Counted from the first letter of the stretch, positions 1-9,639 are shown. The stretch is 11,783 nt of DNA from Hamiltosporidium magnivora (GCA_004325065.1 PITI01000483.1:1-11783), one strand, 5' to 3'. Numbers and translations are program-made. The notes: generated from the sequence alone by a model not told the origin.

Positions 1-20
1 ATTTAAATACGTGTTTAAAT
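1..20. repeat. 20-bp near-perfect palindrome at window edge
   Basis: Arms ATTTAAA (1-7) and TTTAAAT (14-20) pair perfectly, and the centre also pairs except for T8 opposite G13. That gives 9 of 10 Watson-Crick pairs. Short AT palindromes arise easily by chance in DNA this AT-rich, and the element is cut by the window edge, so no function is assigned. Confidence 0.5.
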
Positions 21-153
21 GAGATTAGTTTTAGCGAAGTTTACAAGTATAAATATCCAAAGGTTTTTCCTTTTGTGGCATCTTCTAAGGCTTACCTTAA
101 AGAATACCTTTAGAATATTTGATGCTCTATAGAAAAAACTTTCATCTTTTGAA

Positions 154-532
154 CTACCTGAGCTTTGACTGTACTGAGGTATGAGCCAAATAAAACAACT
201 GCCCCACGTTTACTGATAGCAATTCTCTTAAATTTTGAGCTATATTTGCTGCCCTTGTATCTATCCTAGTTAGCTGGATTATGAAAAGACTTACTTGGGT
301 TTTATGTTATGGGTCTAAATATGATTCAATGGATAGCCATTCTAAATCACATTCGATATTAGAAAACAGTCGAAGAATTTTAAATAAGTGATTTTAATAA
401 CCCCGTAATGCTCGGTGATAACCAACCAGCACAATCAATTATATTTACAAGAAGTTTAAGTCAATGTGCCGAAACTTGGACAAATTTACCTATATAACTA
501 GAATAGGTTTTTAAAGCCATATACTTACACAA
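154..532 (-). pseudogene. Possible decayed coding fragment, weak BEL/Pao-like block
   Basis: This sits in a GC-richer island (about 35% GC over 121-480, against about 20% around it). On the minus strand one frame is open from 532 down to a TAA at 380-382, broken only by a TGA at 461-463. It contains an ATG at 518-520 and a block reading DCAGWLSPS at about 436-410. A second frame is open from 393 down to a TAG at 154-156, broken only by a TAA at 307-309. The two frames overlap by about ten bases, as expected if one frameshift split a single ancestral frame of roughly 125 codons. Known family fact: BEL/Pao retrotransposon reverse transcriptases carry a conserved D-P-x-G-[WL]-L-[SA]-P block. The resemblance here covers nine residues and lacks the proline, and no other RT, RNase H or integrase motif was found. 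It could be a chance match in low-complexity sequence. No intact product is expected. Confidence 0.3.
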
Positions 533-699
533 TTAGAAAAACTCAGAAAATCGTTCTTATAAATTTTAAAGTCACATTACCAATTAAACTGATTTATCAT
601 CTACTGTATCTTACGATTGTAATTCAACTATTTTAAATGCTTTAATTTGGTCATAATCCAAAACCCTGTTTTTTTATTATTTTTTTAGATATGTTGATA

Positions 700-2560
700 T
701 GTATTTGAATTTATTCTTAAATAAATGTGTTCGTTCTATGTATTTTTATACAATTATTGTTCTCTTTTCTTCCCTATTCTTTTATCTTAATTCTTCTCTA
801 GTCTTTATTTACTAGTTCCTCATCTTTCTTTCTTACTTTTCTTCGATCATTGTTTTATATCTTTATTAGCATTACTTCTCTATAGTTCTATAGATTCCTT
901 TAATTCAAGCCCGATTTTTTTTCTTATATTTTTCTACTACTATATTTATACTTAAGTTTTTATCTCTTAAAATACTCTCTAATTTGCTATAAATCTTTGT
1001 CTAACTCTTTTTCCTATTTCAGCACTACTCTAATTCCTCTATAGAATTTTTTTCGCTATATCTTTATTTCTATGGTGATATTCTCTTCGCCAAATCATGT
1101 TAGGAAAATAAGATTTACTCCTTACTACATTTCTAAAATAAACTTTAAATCACGATAGTGAATTTACCTTTTGCCAAAACCTTTATCATATAATATTAGT
1201 ACCAAAGCATTTAAATCATAAAAACATAATTCGTAAAAAGATTATTTCCTTAAACAAAATTTGAAAAAAAAAAAATATAGCAACTGAATAGTAATTATAA
1301 AAGAAAGCAATTTTTAATTATACCTAAGAATTTCCCTAAACAAAATATGAGAGAAAAGAAAGCTTAACTAATTTCTAAACAATGTTTTTTAGTTTTTGAT
1401 TATACAGATTTATTGCTTAAAATTGTTATTGTGTAAATGTTAAAACTTGTTTCCCTATCTATCTTATATTTTTTCCCTAAAAAATTAATTCAGTTTCCCT
1501 TACCCTATATCTTCTTACTAGAATACTTATTTTAAAAGATTATTGTAATTGTGTAAATTAAATTATTTTCCCTAACTTTCTTACTTCCGAGCACAATCTT
1601 TTTTACTTACTTAATCTTTTCTGCCCAACTTTTATTTTTTCAAAATATTACTTTTCCTTAACTAATATTTTTATCTATTTTTTATTTAAATTTCCTAACC
1701 AATTCTTCACAGCCTTTACTAATTTATTCTTCACTGCCTTTTTTCGTTACTTAATAATATTTTTTTCCTAACTTATTATTTCTCACACACCCTTTACCCT
1801 TTTTCTACCCTACCATAATCCTTTATTTTCCCTATCCCAATTTTCTTTTCCCTACCTTCTTTTTTTACCCAATTATTTTTTCTCTGGAAATTTCTGCTAA
1901 ACTGAACTATTTTTTTCTTTCTTTATTAGATGTTTTGTCCTATGCTAATCTTTCTTCACCTACACGAATTACACTCACCAATTTTCTTTTTTATAAAAAA
2001 ATATTTTCTCAAACAGTTTTCATTTTCCCTATCCAATTATTTTTTTTGTTCAATATAATTTCTTCCATAGATAGTTCTTTTCTTCCTTAAATTTCTTTTT
2101 CCCACATTTTCTTTCTTCCTATATGTACTTCTTTTTATTCCCTAACTACTAATTTTACTCCTTACTAACTCTTTTTAAGTGGGTGATTAATTTCTTCCTT
2201 TGTTTCTTCTTTCCATAACGCAATTTTCTGTTCCCTAATTTGCTTTTCCTTTCTTTACTATTTGTTCTTTTCCCTAACATTTCTTTTTCTTTCTATACTT
2301 CTCATTTCCCTGGCCTATCTTGCAAAAATGTTTGAAGTAAAGATGTAGAAAATTTAATAAAAAATATTTTCTCTACTCAAAAAAAAAGAAAATTTGTTTC
2401 GTGCACCTATTTATAAAAAAAGAAGTACTTTCCTTAACCTCAGCTACCTAGCCAAGAGTTGTTACTTTCTTCCCTAACTTATTTACGAGAACCTAGTAAA
2501 ATTTTTATAAATAAAAATTTATTTACTTTTCCCGAACATTTTTTTAGATTTATTCAAATA
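700..2560. repeat. Pyrimidine-rich degenerate tract with TTCCCTAAC motifs
   Basis: The plus strand is strongly biased to T and C; for example, 781-840 has about 49 pyrimidines of 60, with 13 C and 2 G. Within the tract the exact word TTCCCTAAC occurs at 1568-1576, 2138-2146, 2270-2278 and 2470-2478. TTCCCTAA occurs at 1332-1339, 1473-1480 and 2231-2238. Variants such as TTCCTAAC, TTCCCTATC, TTCCCTACC and TTCCCGAAC lie between them, set in runs like TTCTTTT. Spacing is irregular, so this is a degenerate simple-sequence or old satellite-like tract rather than a clean tandem array. CCCTAA is also the unit of TTAGGG-type telomeric repeats, but here it occurs singly, not in head-to-tail runs. No gene is visible in these 1.9 kb. 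The tract contains an A-run at 1264-1275 and A-rich interruptions near 1190-1440 and 2320-2420. Confidence 0.6.
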
Positions 2561-2569
2561 AAAAAGTTA

Positions 2570-2850
2570 AAATAGTCGTTTTAAAGAATAGAGGTCTCTC
2601 CTACCGAAGCTAGAAAAATATTTTACCTCAACTTTTATTTTAAAAAATATTCTTTCGGATGAAAGTATGGAATTACATACGCTAACAAATTTTTAAAAAG
2701 AAAAATGCAACAGCTAAAAACAAATAGGGGAAACAATTCAAAGTTGGTATTTTTACTTATCTCAAGGAATAAATTTTTATTTGAAATAAACAAAATAAAG
2801 TAAAAAAAGTAAGAAAAAGGAATAAGATTGACTATAGGGTAAATATATAA
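2570..2850. other. A-rich stretch where strand bias reverses
   Basis: Immediately after the pyrimidine tract the plus strand becomes A-rich, most clearly at 2690-2830, where runs such as AAAAAAAGTAAGAAAAAGGAA resemble the complement of the preceding T/C-rich DNA. No gene, clean repeat or hairpin was recognised here. The switch in base bias is the only feature I can support. Confidence 0.35.
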
Positions 2851-2871
2851 TTACTCCTAATTGGTCCAACA

Positions 2872-2938
2872 CAGAAACCAATCATAACCCTAAAATTTTC
2901 GGGTTAATTTATTTCTCTTTATTTGAATCTGGTTTCTG
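2872..2938. repeat. Nested inverted repeat with TAACCC/GGGTTA core
   Basis: The outer arms CAGAAACCA (2872-2880) and TGGTTTCTG (2930-2938) are perfect complements nine bases long. Between them lies a 22-bp quasi-palindrome at 2885-2906 (TAACCC-T-AAAATTTT-C-GGGTTA) with 10 of 11 pairs and a single T/C mismatch. A further TTAGGGTTA at 2941-2949 could pair alternatively with TAACCCTAA at 2885-2893. ATTGGT (2860-2865) and ACCAAT (2877-2882) form another small stem. The arms are richer in G and C than the surroundings, so chance is less likely than for AT-only palindromes. It could extrude as a cruciform or be the remnant of a foldback or terminal-inverted-repeat element. No target-site duplication was seen. 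Confidence 0.5.
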
Positions 2939-2982
2939 GATTAGGGTTACAGGTTAAGATGAATATTCTTAGATGATATTTT

Positions 2983-3095
2983 GAAAAAGAGTCTGGGTTA
3001 ATAACCAGCAATTCTACATTATATTTTATTTATAAGGTTTTTGTTTTAAATATGTAGTTTTAGGAAAGAGTTTGGGTCAATAATAAAATGTCTAG
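2983..3095 (+). repeat. Diverged 79-bp direct repeat (two copies)
   Basis: AAAGAGTCTGGGTTAATAA at 2986-3004 recurs as AAAGAGTTTGGGTCAATAA at 3065-3083, matching 17 of 19 bases at an offset of 79. Weaker similarity continues on both sides (TGAT/TGTA before, TTCTA/GTCTA after). No third copy was seen. It could be an old two-copy tandem duplication or the edge of a degraded repeat element. Confidence 0.45.
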
Positions 3096-3099
3096 ACCA

Positions 3100-3900
3100 T
3101 GAAAAAAATGTAAATAGCAGGGGGCGAGTTAGGATTTGTAGCTATATATTAACTTAGATTTATTTTTTTTCATTAGATTTTTTCCTTTTTTATTTGTTCT
3201 TATGTTTAATACCTTTAAAGTGACTAAGGAATCATATTTATTAAATTGTATTCTCTTATGGGTATTAGGCTAGCTAATCTTCCTTTTTTTGGCATATAAA
3301 TTTGTTTTTTCTTTTTAGTTTAGATTAATGGTTCATCCTAACTCTTCATACTACTATATATCTTTTTATATATACTTTCCAACATTTAAGTAAATAATGA
3401 TCTATTTAAGCTAATTTGTTAATCATCTGTTTCCTTTGTTCGTTATTACATTTTAGAATGGTACTTGATTTTTTTTTCTTCAAGGATTTTCTATTTAAGA
3501 TATTCATTCGTTTAACTTCCTTCATGAATTATATTCAAAACCTAAGGTTTAGAAACATTCTGCTAAGTTAGTACGGAAAAAATAGTTTCCTTCTAATTAA
3601 GTTAGAGGTTTTGTGCATCGACTTACTATTTTACAGTCATTACTCTAGTTTTAAAGCGTTTCGTTACATTTTCAGAATTTCGAATTATTTTTTGTAGTTA
3701 TTTCTTTATCTAATACAGTTTTAATTCTTTTTTATTATATTTTCCTATAATGTAGTCTGTTTTTTCGTTTTTCGATATCAATTTTAAATATTATACAGAA
3801 AATATTTTGTGAATTATAAATATAGTCTTTTTAGAGGTTTTTAAAATGATTATACTTTTAATGTCGTTCGCCGTTTTTACTTTTTAAATTAAATGTTTGT
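3100..3900. other. AT-rich stretch, no gene seen
   Basis: This is T-rich, low-complexity DNA with stops dense in all six frames. A G-rich patch at 3118-3128 (GCAGGGGGCGAG) stands out against the background but forms no recognisable element. I see no RNA gene, repeat array or coding fragment here. Confidence 0.5.
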
Positions 3901-3908
3901 CGGTTTAA

Positions 3909-4136
3909 ATTTTTTTAAAACATTTTTTTGATTTTTTTAAATTTTTTAATAAGATTTGTACTAATTTAATAGAAATTTTAATCTGTAAGGAATTATATAT
4001 CTTTTTACATTTACTTACAAATTTTTTATGTTTTTTATTTATTTTTACCTGTTCTTTTCAATTTTTTTAAATTCTCTCTTAAATTTAGCTGTTTTTTCAC
4101 GTTTTTTTACACCTTTTCAAATTTTTTATTTTTTTT
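3909..4136. other. Phased T-tracts, probable intrinsically curved DNA
   Basis: Runs of six to eight T recur at close to one helical turn. Starts at 3910, 3923, 3932 and 3942 are spaced 13, 9 and 10 bases. Starts at 4022, 4031, 4042 and 4062 form a second set. Starts at 4092, 4102, 4114, 4122 and 4129 are spaced 10, 12, 8 and 7. Known: A/T tracts repeated in phase with the helix bend DNA. Inference: this segment may be curved, as in nuclear matrix-attachment or nucleosome-excluding DNA. Strand-biased T-runs in AT-rich DNA can also look phased by chance. No coding frame is present. Confidence 0.35.
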
Positions 4137-4139
4137 AAA

Positions 4140-5640
4140 TTTTAATTTTTTTTCAAATATCTTATTTGTGCAATTTTTAGAAATTTTAGATTTGATTGGA
4201 ATTTGAACAACTTTTTTTATCGATTTTATATGATTTAAGTCTCCTCTAAATCAATTTATCGAAAATTCTTTGTCATATTGTTACATAATGGACAATTTTT
4301 AGTTTTTTTGCAAAACTTAAGATTTTTTAAAAAATCAGTAAACGTTTTGAATTCTAGCTCGGTTTTTTCAAAAAAAATTCCCTACTAATATTTGTGAGCT
4401 TGAATTTTGTTCAAATTATTTTTAAACTTTTCAATTTTCAATTTTCTATGAAATTACTAATGGTTTGTATTATTGTAGTATATTGTATACTGTTGTTGGT
4501 TTTCATTAAGATAGAATTATATTCTAGCAACGAAATTCGAAAAATTTCTTGAGAAAAAAATTTATTGTGAAAATCTGAACTATTAAATTTTATTTCTAGT
4601 ATTAAAAATTTGTTAAATTTTTAAAATACAGGTGTTAAATAAATAACATTGGTTTTAGAATGAATAATTATTCTACTTTGGATAACCTCTATTTTAAAAC
4701 AATCCTTACCTTGACTGTTTCATTAAGACCGAATAATCTCTATTTTTTAACCTTAAATTTATATCCATAAAGCTAAAGATAAAGGAGGGAATCCAGACAT
4801 TTTTGACTAAACTAGAACTTGCTACAAATTTACGATACTTATAATTGTAACTCTTGACGAAAAGGGAAGGTACTTTTTGCAACCGGTTTAAATTTTATTT
4901 TTTGTTTTACATAATATTATTTTTTGATTATTCGTCTTTTCAAGTATGTATTAAAATATACGAAAACATTTGGCTAGAAAAATTTAGGTAAGATAGGAAC
5001 CATAACTAGTTCAAAAAAACATTAAATTGAGTTTGGTTTGAATATAGTAAATTGTGAAATATATTTTATATTGAGATTAGTTTATATAAAAAGGAAATCA
5101 CATTTTAAAGCTCTTAAAACCCGTATAAACTTTACTAAGATCTAGATTTCCGCTTCACTCAATAAATGATAGTAATTACATTAATTTTTTTTATTGAAAA
5201 TTTATGTTTACAATTTCATCTCAGATTGCATAAATTATATTTTTTCGTTTAGATAAAAATTTAATTTGGTTTTGCATAGTTTGAGTTTAAAATTTACAAT
5301 TTTTATATGATAATTATGTTTTATAAGATCTCATTAAAAGAATTCACTATATTATTTTTGAATAAAAAACACTAGAAAATAGAGTTATCTTGGTTTGTTT
5401 TCGAGAAAATATAAAGAAATTCATTACTAACTAATACATTCACAAAGTCAATATATTTTTTAAATTCTGGGAGTTAGTATTAATAGTTATCTTTTATTCG
5501 AAAGTAAATAGGTCAAACATACAAAATTTAATAAAGTATTTTTTTTACTTTTTAGATACTAATTTTGATGGGATATCGGCTAATTTAATACATTTCTTTA
5601 GATTTATGAGAGTTTCATTGTTAAGAAAATATGAATGTCT
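4140..5640. other. AT-rich stretch, no gene seen; 16-bp palindrome at 4321-4336
   Basis: This stretch has no open frame of note. The only exact structure found is GATTTTTTAAAAAATC at 4321-4336, a perfect 16-bp palindrome, plus a small hairpin AGTATA-TTG-TATACT at 4477-4491. Both are short and AT-only or nearly so, hence plausible by chance. The remainder is low-complexity AT-rich DNA without recognised repeats or RNA genes. Confidence 0.5.
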
Positions 5641-5646
5641 TGACTT

Positions 5647-5893
5647 GATACTTTCGCAAAATATATATGACATATTTCTTTAATTATTTAAGTTTTAAAT
5701 ATATAAAGAATGGATATTTTCGAAAAAAATATCAAAAGTGGATTTTAGTTATTTTATATAGCAGGATATTCTCTTTAAGACTATCAAAGATATCCCCATA
5801 TTAAAGTGTATGTGGAATAGATATTCTCGAAGAGAATATCCGAAGAGGATTATATTTAAAGTTCGTAGGGTGGATATTTTGGAGAGAAAATAT
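5647..5893. repeat. Tandem array of about five diverged ~53-bp hairpin units
   Basis: Units start at 5647, 5713, 5765, 5820 and 5873, spaced 66, 52, 55 and 53 bases, and each begins with a GATA[TC]T-type word that folds back on itself. The third full unit is the cleanest: arms GATATTCTC (5820-5828) and GAGAATATC (5832-5840) pair perfectly around GAA. The unit at 5713 matches it at 26 of 32 bases, and one stem pair changes from C-G to T-A on both sides, which keeps the pairing. The unit at 5765 forms GGATA/TATCC plus TCTTT/AAAGA with a three-base bulge. The unit at 5873 forms ATATTTT/AAAATAT. The unit at 5647 pairs 6 of 7 around CGC. The units also share downstream words such as AAGwGGATT (5713 and 5820) and ATATT(T)AAAGT (5765 and 5820). 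It could be a degenerate satellite, a protein-binding array, or part of a structured transcript. No known family was recognised. Confidence 0.55.
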
Positions 5894-6202
5894 AAAATTT
5901 TGAATCTATTATTGGATTATTTAAAGAGTATTTGTAATATTACTTTTTTATTATGTATTTGAATATTGTAATGAGACTTTAAGATATATAGAAGGGTCGA
6001 GTTAGTATAGATTGACAGGAATTTTATAAAATAATAATATTCAAGTATTTTTATATTAAGGGTTTGCTTTAAAACTACTCGTTTATTTCGGGGTAAATCT
6101 TTTGATAGATCCTATTTTAGATGCAATAAAAGCATTGAGATGGTTACTTTATTATCTTATAAACCTGAATTTATATTATTTTTTATTCTATAAGTTTAGT
6201 AA

Positions 6203-6550
6203 TTGGTTATTAAAAAATTAAAAACTATAAATATGGTTACATTTTTATCCTTTTGTATCTACAGCGGTATTCTTACTATGTCTATGGATATGGGATTTGT
6301 TATCCTTAGGATATTAATTCACCGATGCCCTAATAAAACTATTTTCCGCCTTACTAATGTAGAAGTCATTAGAAAAATGCCACTAATGCTGACTGATATT
6401 GATTACCTCTGAAATTCGCAGCTGAATTTACTTTTACTATTAACCATTCTGATATGGTTTGTTGAAGGGTTATGTAAGATTATTTGCATAGGTTAGACAT
6501 AAATTCAAATGGTAGTAGCAAATAACTCGTTCGATATCGTAAAAAGTCAA
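6203..6550. other. GC-richer island with short open frames on both strands
   Basis: About 32% GC over 6241-6540, against about 20% around it. On the plus strand a frame is open for 69 codons from just after a TAA (6200-6202) to a TGA (6410-6412). Its first ATG is at 6233, and codons 11-39 would encode a hydrophobic stretch. On the minus strand a frame runs from about 6550 to a TAA at 6369-6371, broken by one TAA at 6480-6482. Neither resembles a family I recognise. This is either an eroded coding fragment of unknown strand or chance openness where the base composition happens to be less AT-rich. I do not assign a gene. Confidence 0.25.
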
Positions 6551-9170
6551 ATTTTTTAAAAATGTGAATTTTTTCAGCTATTAAAATGTTATATATAATC
6601 CTATTAGCATAAATACGCGATTTACAGTGACTATAATGTAATATGCCCTGATTACGGGACTAAATTGCCTCTTTTAATGAAGTACTTTTATAAGAAGGTA
6701 TACAATAAGGAACTATAAAATATAGAGACATAAAACCAGTATAGCATCTTTTAAAGAACTTTTTAAAATTTTTGAAGAATAGAAATTTTTTTAACTTATA
6801 TTTAGCTTCGTTCTTGTAAATTTAACACTATCAATTTGATCTATTTGCTCTCTTCTTAGACTATACATGCTTCTAAAATGGTGTATATGTCTTCTGAAAA
6901 GTGAATTAGTCTTATAATAAATATGTTCACTACCTATATTTTAGGGATATAATACTTTTCTAGGTTTTTTATTACTTTTTTCATTACTCTGTCTATTCTT
7001 TTGTCCTAAATCATATATTCTAGTAAAAAAAAAATTTATAGCATATTAAAACTATGTTTATATGTTTCGTACTTTAGAAATAATCTACTTATTTATATTA
7101 TATAGTTTTTAGGTTAATTTTTTTGTTTTTTCTTTAAATCCAATGCAATTATATTTATAGTAATTAAATCGTTATTTTAACTTCTAGTGGTAACACCAGT
7201 TACTTTTTTTGTTAGTAATTTGATATTTTATTAAATCTGTATAGTCTTTACTGTAATACAAACTAGAATATGGGGCGTTATTTATTTGAATATGAAATCA
7301 TTTTTTTTATAGTTGTTAATATGGTAAATCGAACTTTTATCTAAAAATTTGAGTACAAGTTGAATTCTATTTACCTTATTTTCTTTCATTAAGTTTTTTT
7401 GCGTTGAATATTTTGGTTTATATATTATTTTTGTTATTTTTACTAATTTAAAACTTTTTACATATATCTAGATTGTTTAACTTAAATTTTTCGTATTATA
7501 TCTTTATCTATTCTTTTTCATTTTCTGTTTTTTTTATTCAAATCTACATTTTTTTTTAAGGTTTTTTTCAAATCATTCATTTGTTATTTATTTGCTGGGT
7601 TAAGTGGTAACTTATTCAAGCAGTTTTTCTAGTTATAAAACAATTCTTGTTATATTAATCTATAAATTTTATAGAATAAAGTAACACTTATTTTCAAAAA
7701 ATGTCGAATTTTACCTCGTTTTAAGGGAATTCTATTTATTCTTTAGTCATTTTTCTTAGAATCCTTAATTCATATCAATATGCAATATTTCGAAATAAAT
7801 CAAGTATTATCTTTTCTCATATGATTTTAAGGGTCTAACAAAATAAACTTATAAAATTTACTATAATTGGAAGTTTTTGTTTATAAGATATTGGTTTTTT
7901 TTTATGGTCATGTAGAACATTTGCTCAATTAAAACCTTAACCTATTATCTAAAAATAATATTTTTTAATCTTGGTCATAAAACGTCGTGTTCAGCCAAAA
8001 AGACACATAAAAAATTCGTGCAATGGTTGTTTAAAACTTAGAATGAATTGATTGAAACATTAATCATATAGAGTATTCATACGTAACTAATGATTTCTAT
8101 ATAATTTCATATTAGACTTTTCAAAAATTGAGCAAGCTGTCAAATATAATTAATGTATTGCTTCTTTAGCTAAAAAAGAATATAGAGATAAGTAAAGGAA
8201 AGTTATACATCTGAATAGCATTTAAAATTTCTTGTATACTATTTTAAAGAGAATTGAAGAGAATTTTTAATATTGCCATTCTTGAAATATCTTTGATATT
8301 CTCTATATATAGACTTTATTTATTTTTCATATACCTATATCCATATTTTTTATTAAAAATTCTAATCTGCGTAATATATACATATAAAAATCGTTTTTTA
8401 ACTATCTGCCTTATTTAACTGACTCAAATTGTAAATATTATAACTATATTGAATCTTCTTAATAATGCATAGTCTTTTTTTAGAAATATATATTGTATGG
8501 TAAGGATTTACAGAATCTAATTTTATATTAAATCGATACTACAATAAAATATCTTGAGTACTGACTTTGATTCTTTTATACTACTTATATATTAAAACTA
8601 AATTTAAATAAATAAGCATTTTTACGTTAAGTTTTGTCAATTTTAATTTTCTTAACCTATTTCTCTTTTTTAGGCAAAATCCCAAAACAAATTATTAAAA
8701 TAGTTTAATTTTATATTTTTTTTAGACGTTAAACTTGTCTATTAAGTCGTATTGGATGAAACAAAAATTTTTAATTGTGGAATATTTTACATGATATTTT
8801 AATTTTAGTTTAGCTAAAGGTAAACCCTAAATAAATTTATTTCATTATAACCTAAATAACCTATACTTATTTTTTAAATATTTTAGTATTATTTTAGTAT
8901 TATTTTTCTTGCTTGACGTAACGGTAAGAATTTGTTTTCAAACCAGTAAGAAATCAATTTAAATGTAGTAATATAAGAGAATTGAAGATACTTTGAAATC
9001 TAAAAATTTTTAAAATGAATATTTTATCTTTCAGGTATAAAATTTAAATATGTTTTTGAAAATAGGCTTATATTCTAATTCCCTAAATAAAATTTCTATG
9101 ATTGGGTTTGTTGGGTCAAATATGATTAGTATACTTGAAATATAGAAAGAAAAACAATTGTTTGTACAAA
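6551..9170. other. Long AT-rich stretch, essentially featureless
   Basis: 2.6 kb without a credible open frame, RNA gene or tandem array. Items seen: a small hairpin GTAAC-ACCA-GTTAC at 7190-7203; AATATC-TTT-GATATT at 8286-8300, whose right arm continues into GATATTCTC (8295-8303), the same nine-base word as in the hairpin array upstream; and AAACCCTAAA at 8822-8831. 7000-7600 is T-biased on the plus strand. None of this supports an annotation beyond background. Confidence 0.5.
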
Positions 9171-9174
9171 ATGT

Positions 9175-9627
9175 TTAAAAAAAACATCGCATTAGCTTAG
9201 ATTTTTTATGTTTCGGTCTTTCCACTTGGAACCTAGCACCATCATATCTTTGGGCTTCTATTACATAATAAACTGCATAATGATTTAACCTAATGTAGAA
9301 CGAAAGAAACTACTTCCACAATCCGCTACCATATATTTCACATAAACTTTCAACATATCTATAGGTTTTAAACTACATAAGCTGGTTTGCACCATGAAAA
9401 GAGTATGTAAGGTCATATACCCGTATAGCTCTCATAGGGTTCAAGAGGTTGTGGCAAGAACCCATTCGATCTTTGTAGGTCGGATATAACGAAAAAAGTA
9501 AACTTCGGGCACTTATTATAATTTTAAAAATAACTCTACCAATATCACAAACGCCCATTACATAAACTCGAAGGCAAAAGTTGGCATACTTAGACAGATT
9601 TCCTATTTGCAAGGTTTCAAATGAATA
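9175..9627 (-). pseudogene. Probable decayed coding fragment, family unknown
   Basis: A sharply bounded GC-richer island (about 35% GC over 9181-9600; 60-base lines on either side are about 18-27%). One minus-strand frame runs 151 codons from 9627 to a TAA at 9175-9177 with only two internal stops, both TAG (9373-9375 and 9310-9312). At this base composition I would expect roughly ten stops. The first open part is about 84 codons; its first in-frame ATG is about 19 codons into the TTG-started 79-codon segment that begins at 9612. The last part includes short stretches such as EAQRYDGARFQVERPKHKKS, basic and not low-complexity. I could not match it to any family. Two other frames are also partly open, notably a second minus frame over roughly 9440-9290, so a frameshift history or another true frame is possible. 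It could be a transposon relic, a broken gene, or an exon set with introns I cannot see. Confidence 0.4.
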
Positions 9628-9639
9628 ACTCTATACGAT

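Noticed and set aside
1330..2480. CCCTAA motifs as an interstitial telomere array
   Set aside because: Units occur singly and irregularly spaced with no head-to-tail run, so a true telomeric repeat array is not supported.
5820..5840. Hairpin array as a CRISPR
   Set aside because: The repeats are not near-identical, the units are mostly hairpin plus diverged sequence rather than repeat plus unique spacer, and there are no cas-like genes.
6203..6412. 69-codon plus-strand frame as a real small membrane protein
   Set aside because: It begins at a TTG directly after a stop and its first ATG is 10 codons in. No family resemblance was found, and a minus-strand frame in the same island is equally open. 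Kept only as an island with undecided frames.
9437..9452. GGGTTCAAGAGG as a tRNA T-arm
   Set aside because: The flanking bases do not form a five-base-pair T-stem, and no acceptor, D or anticodon arms can be placed upstream.
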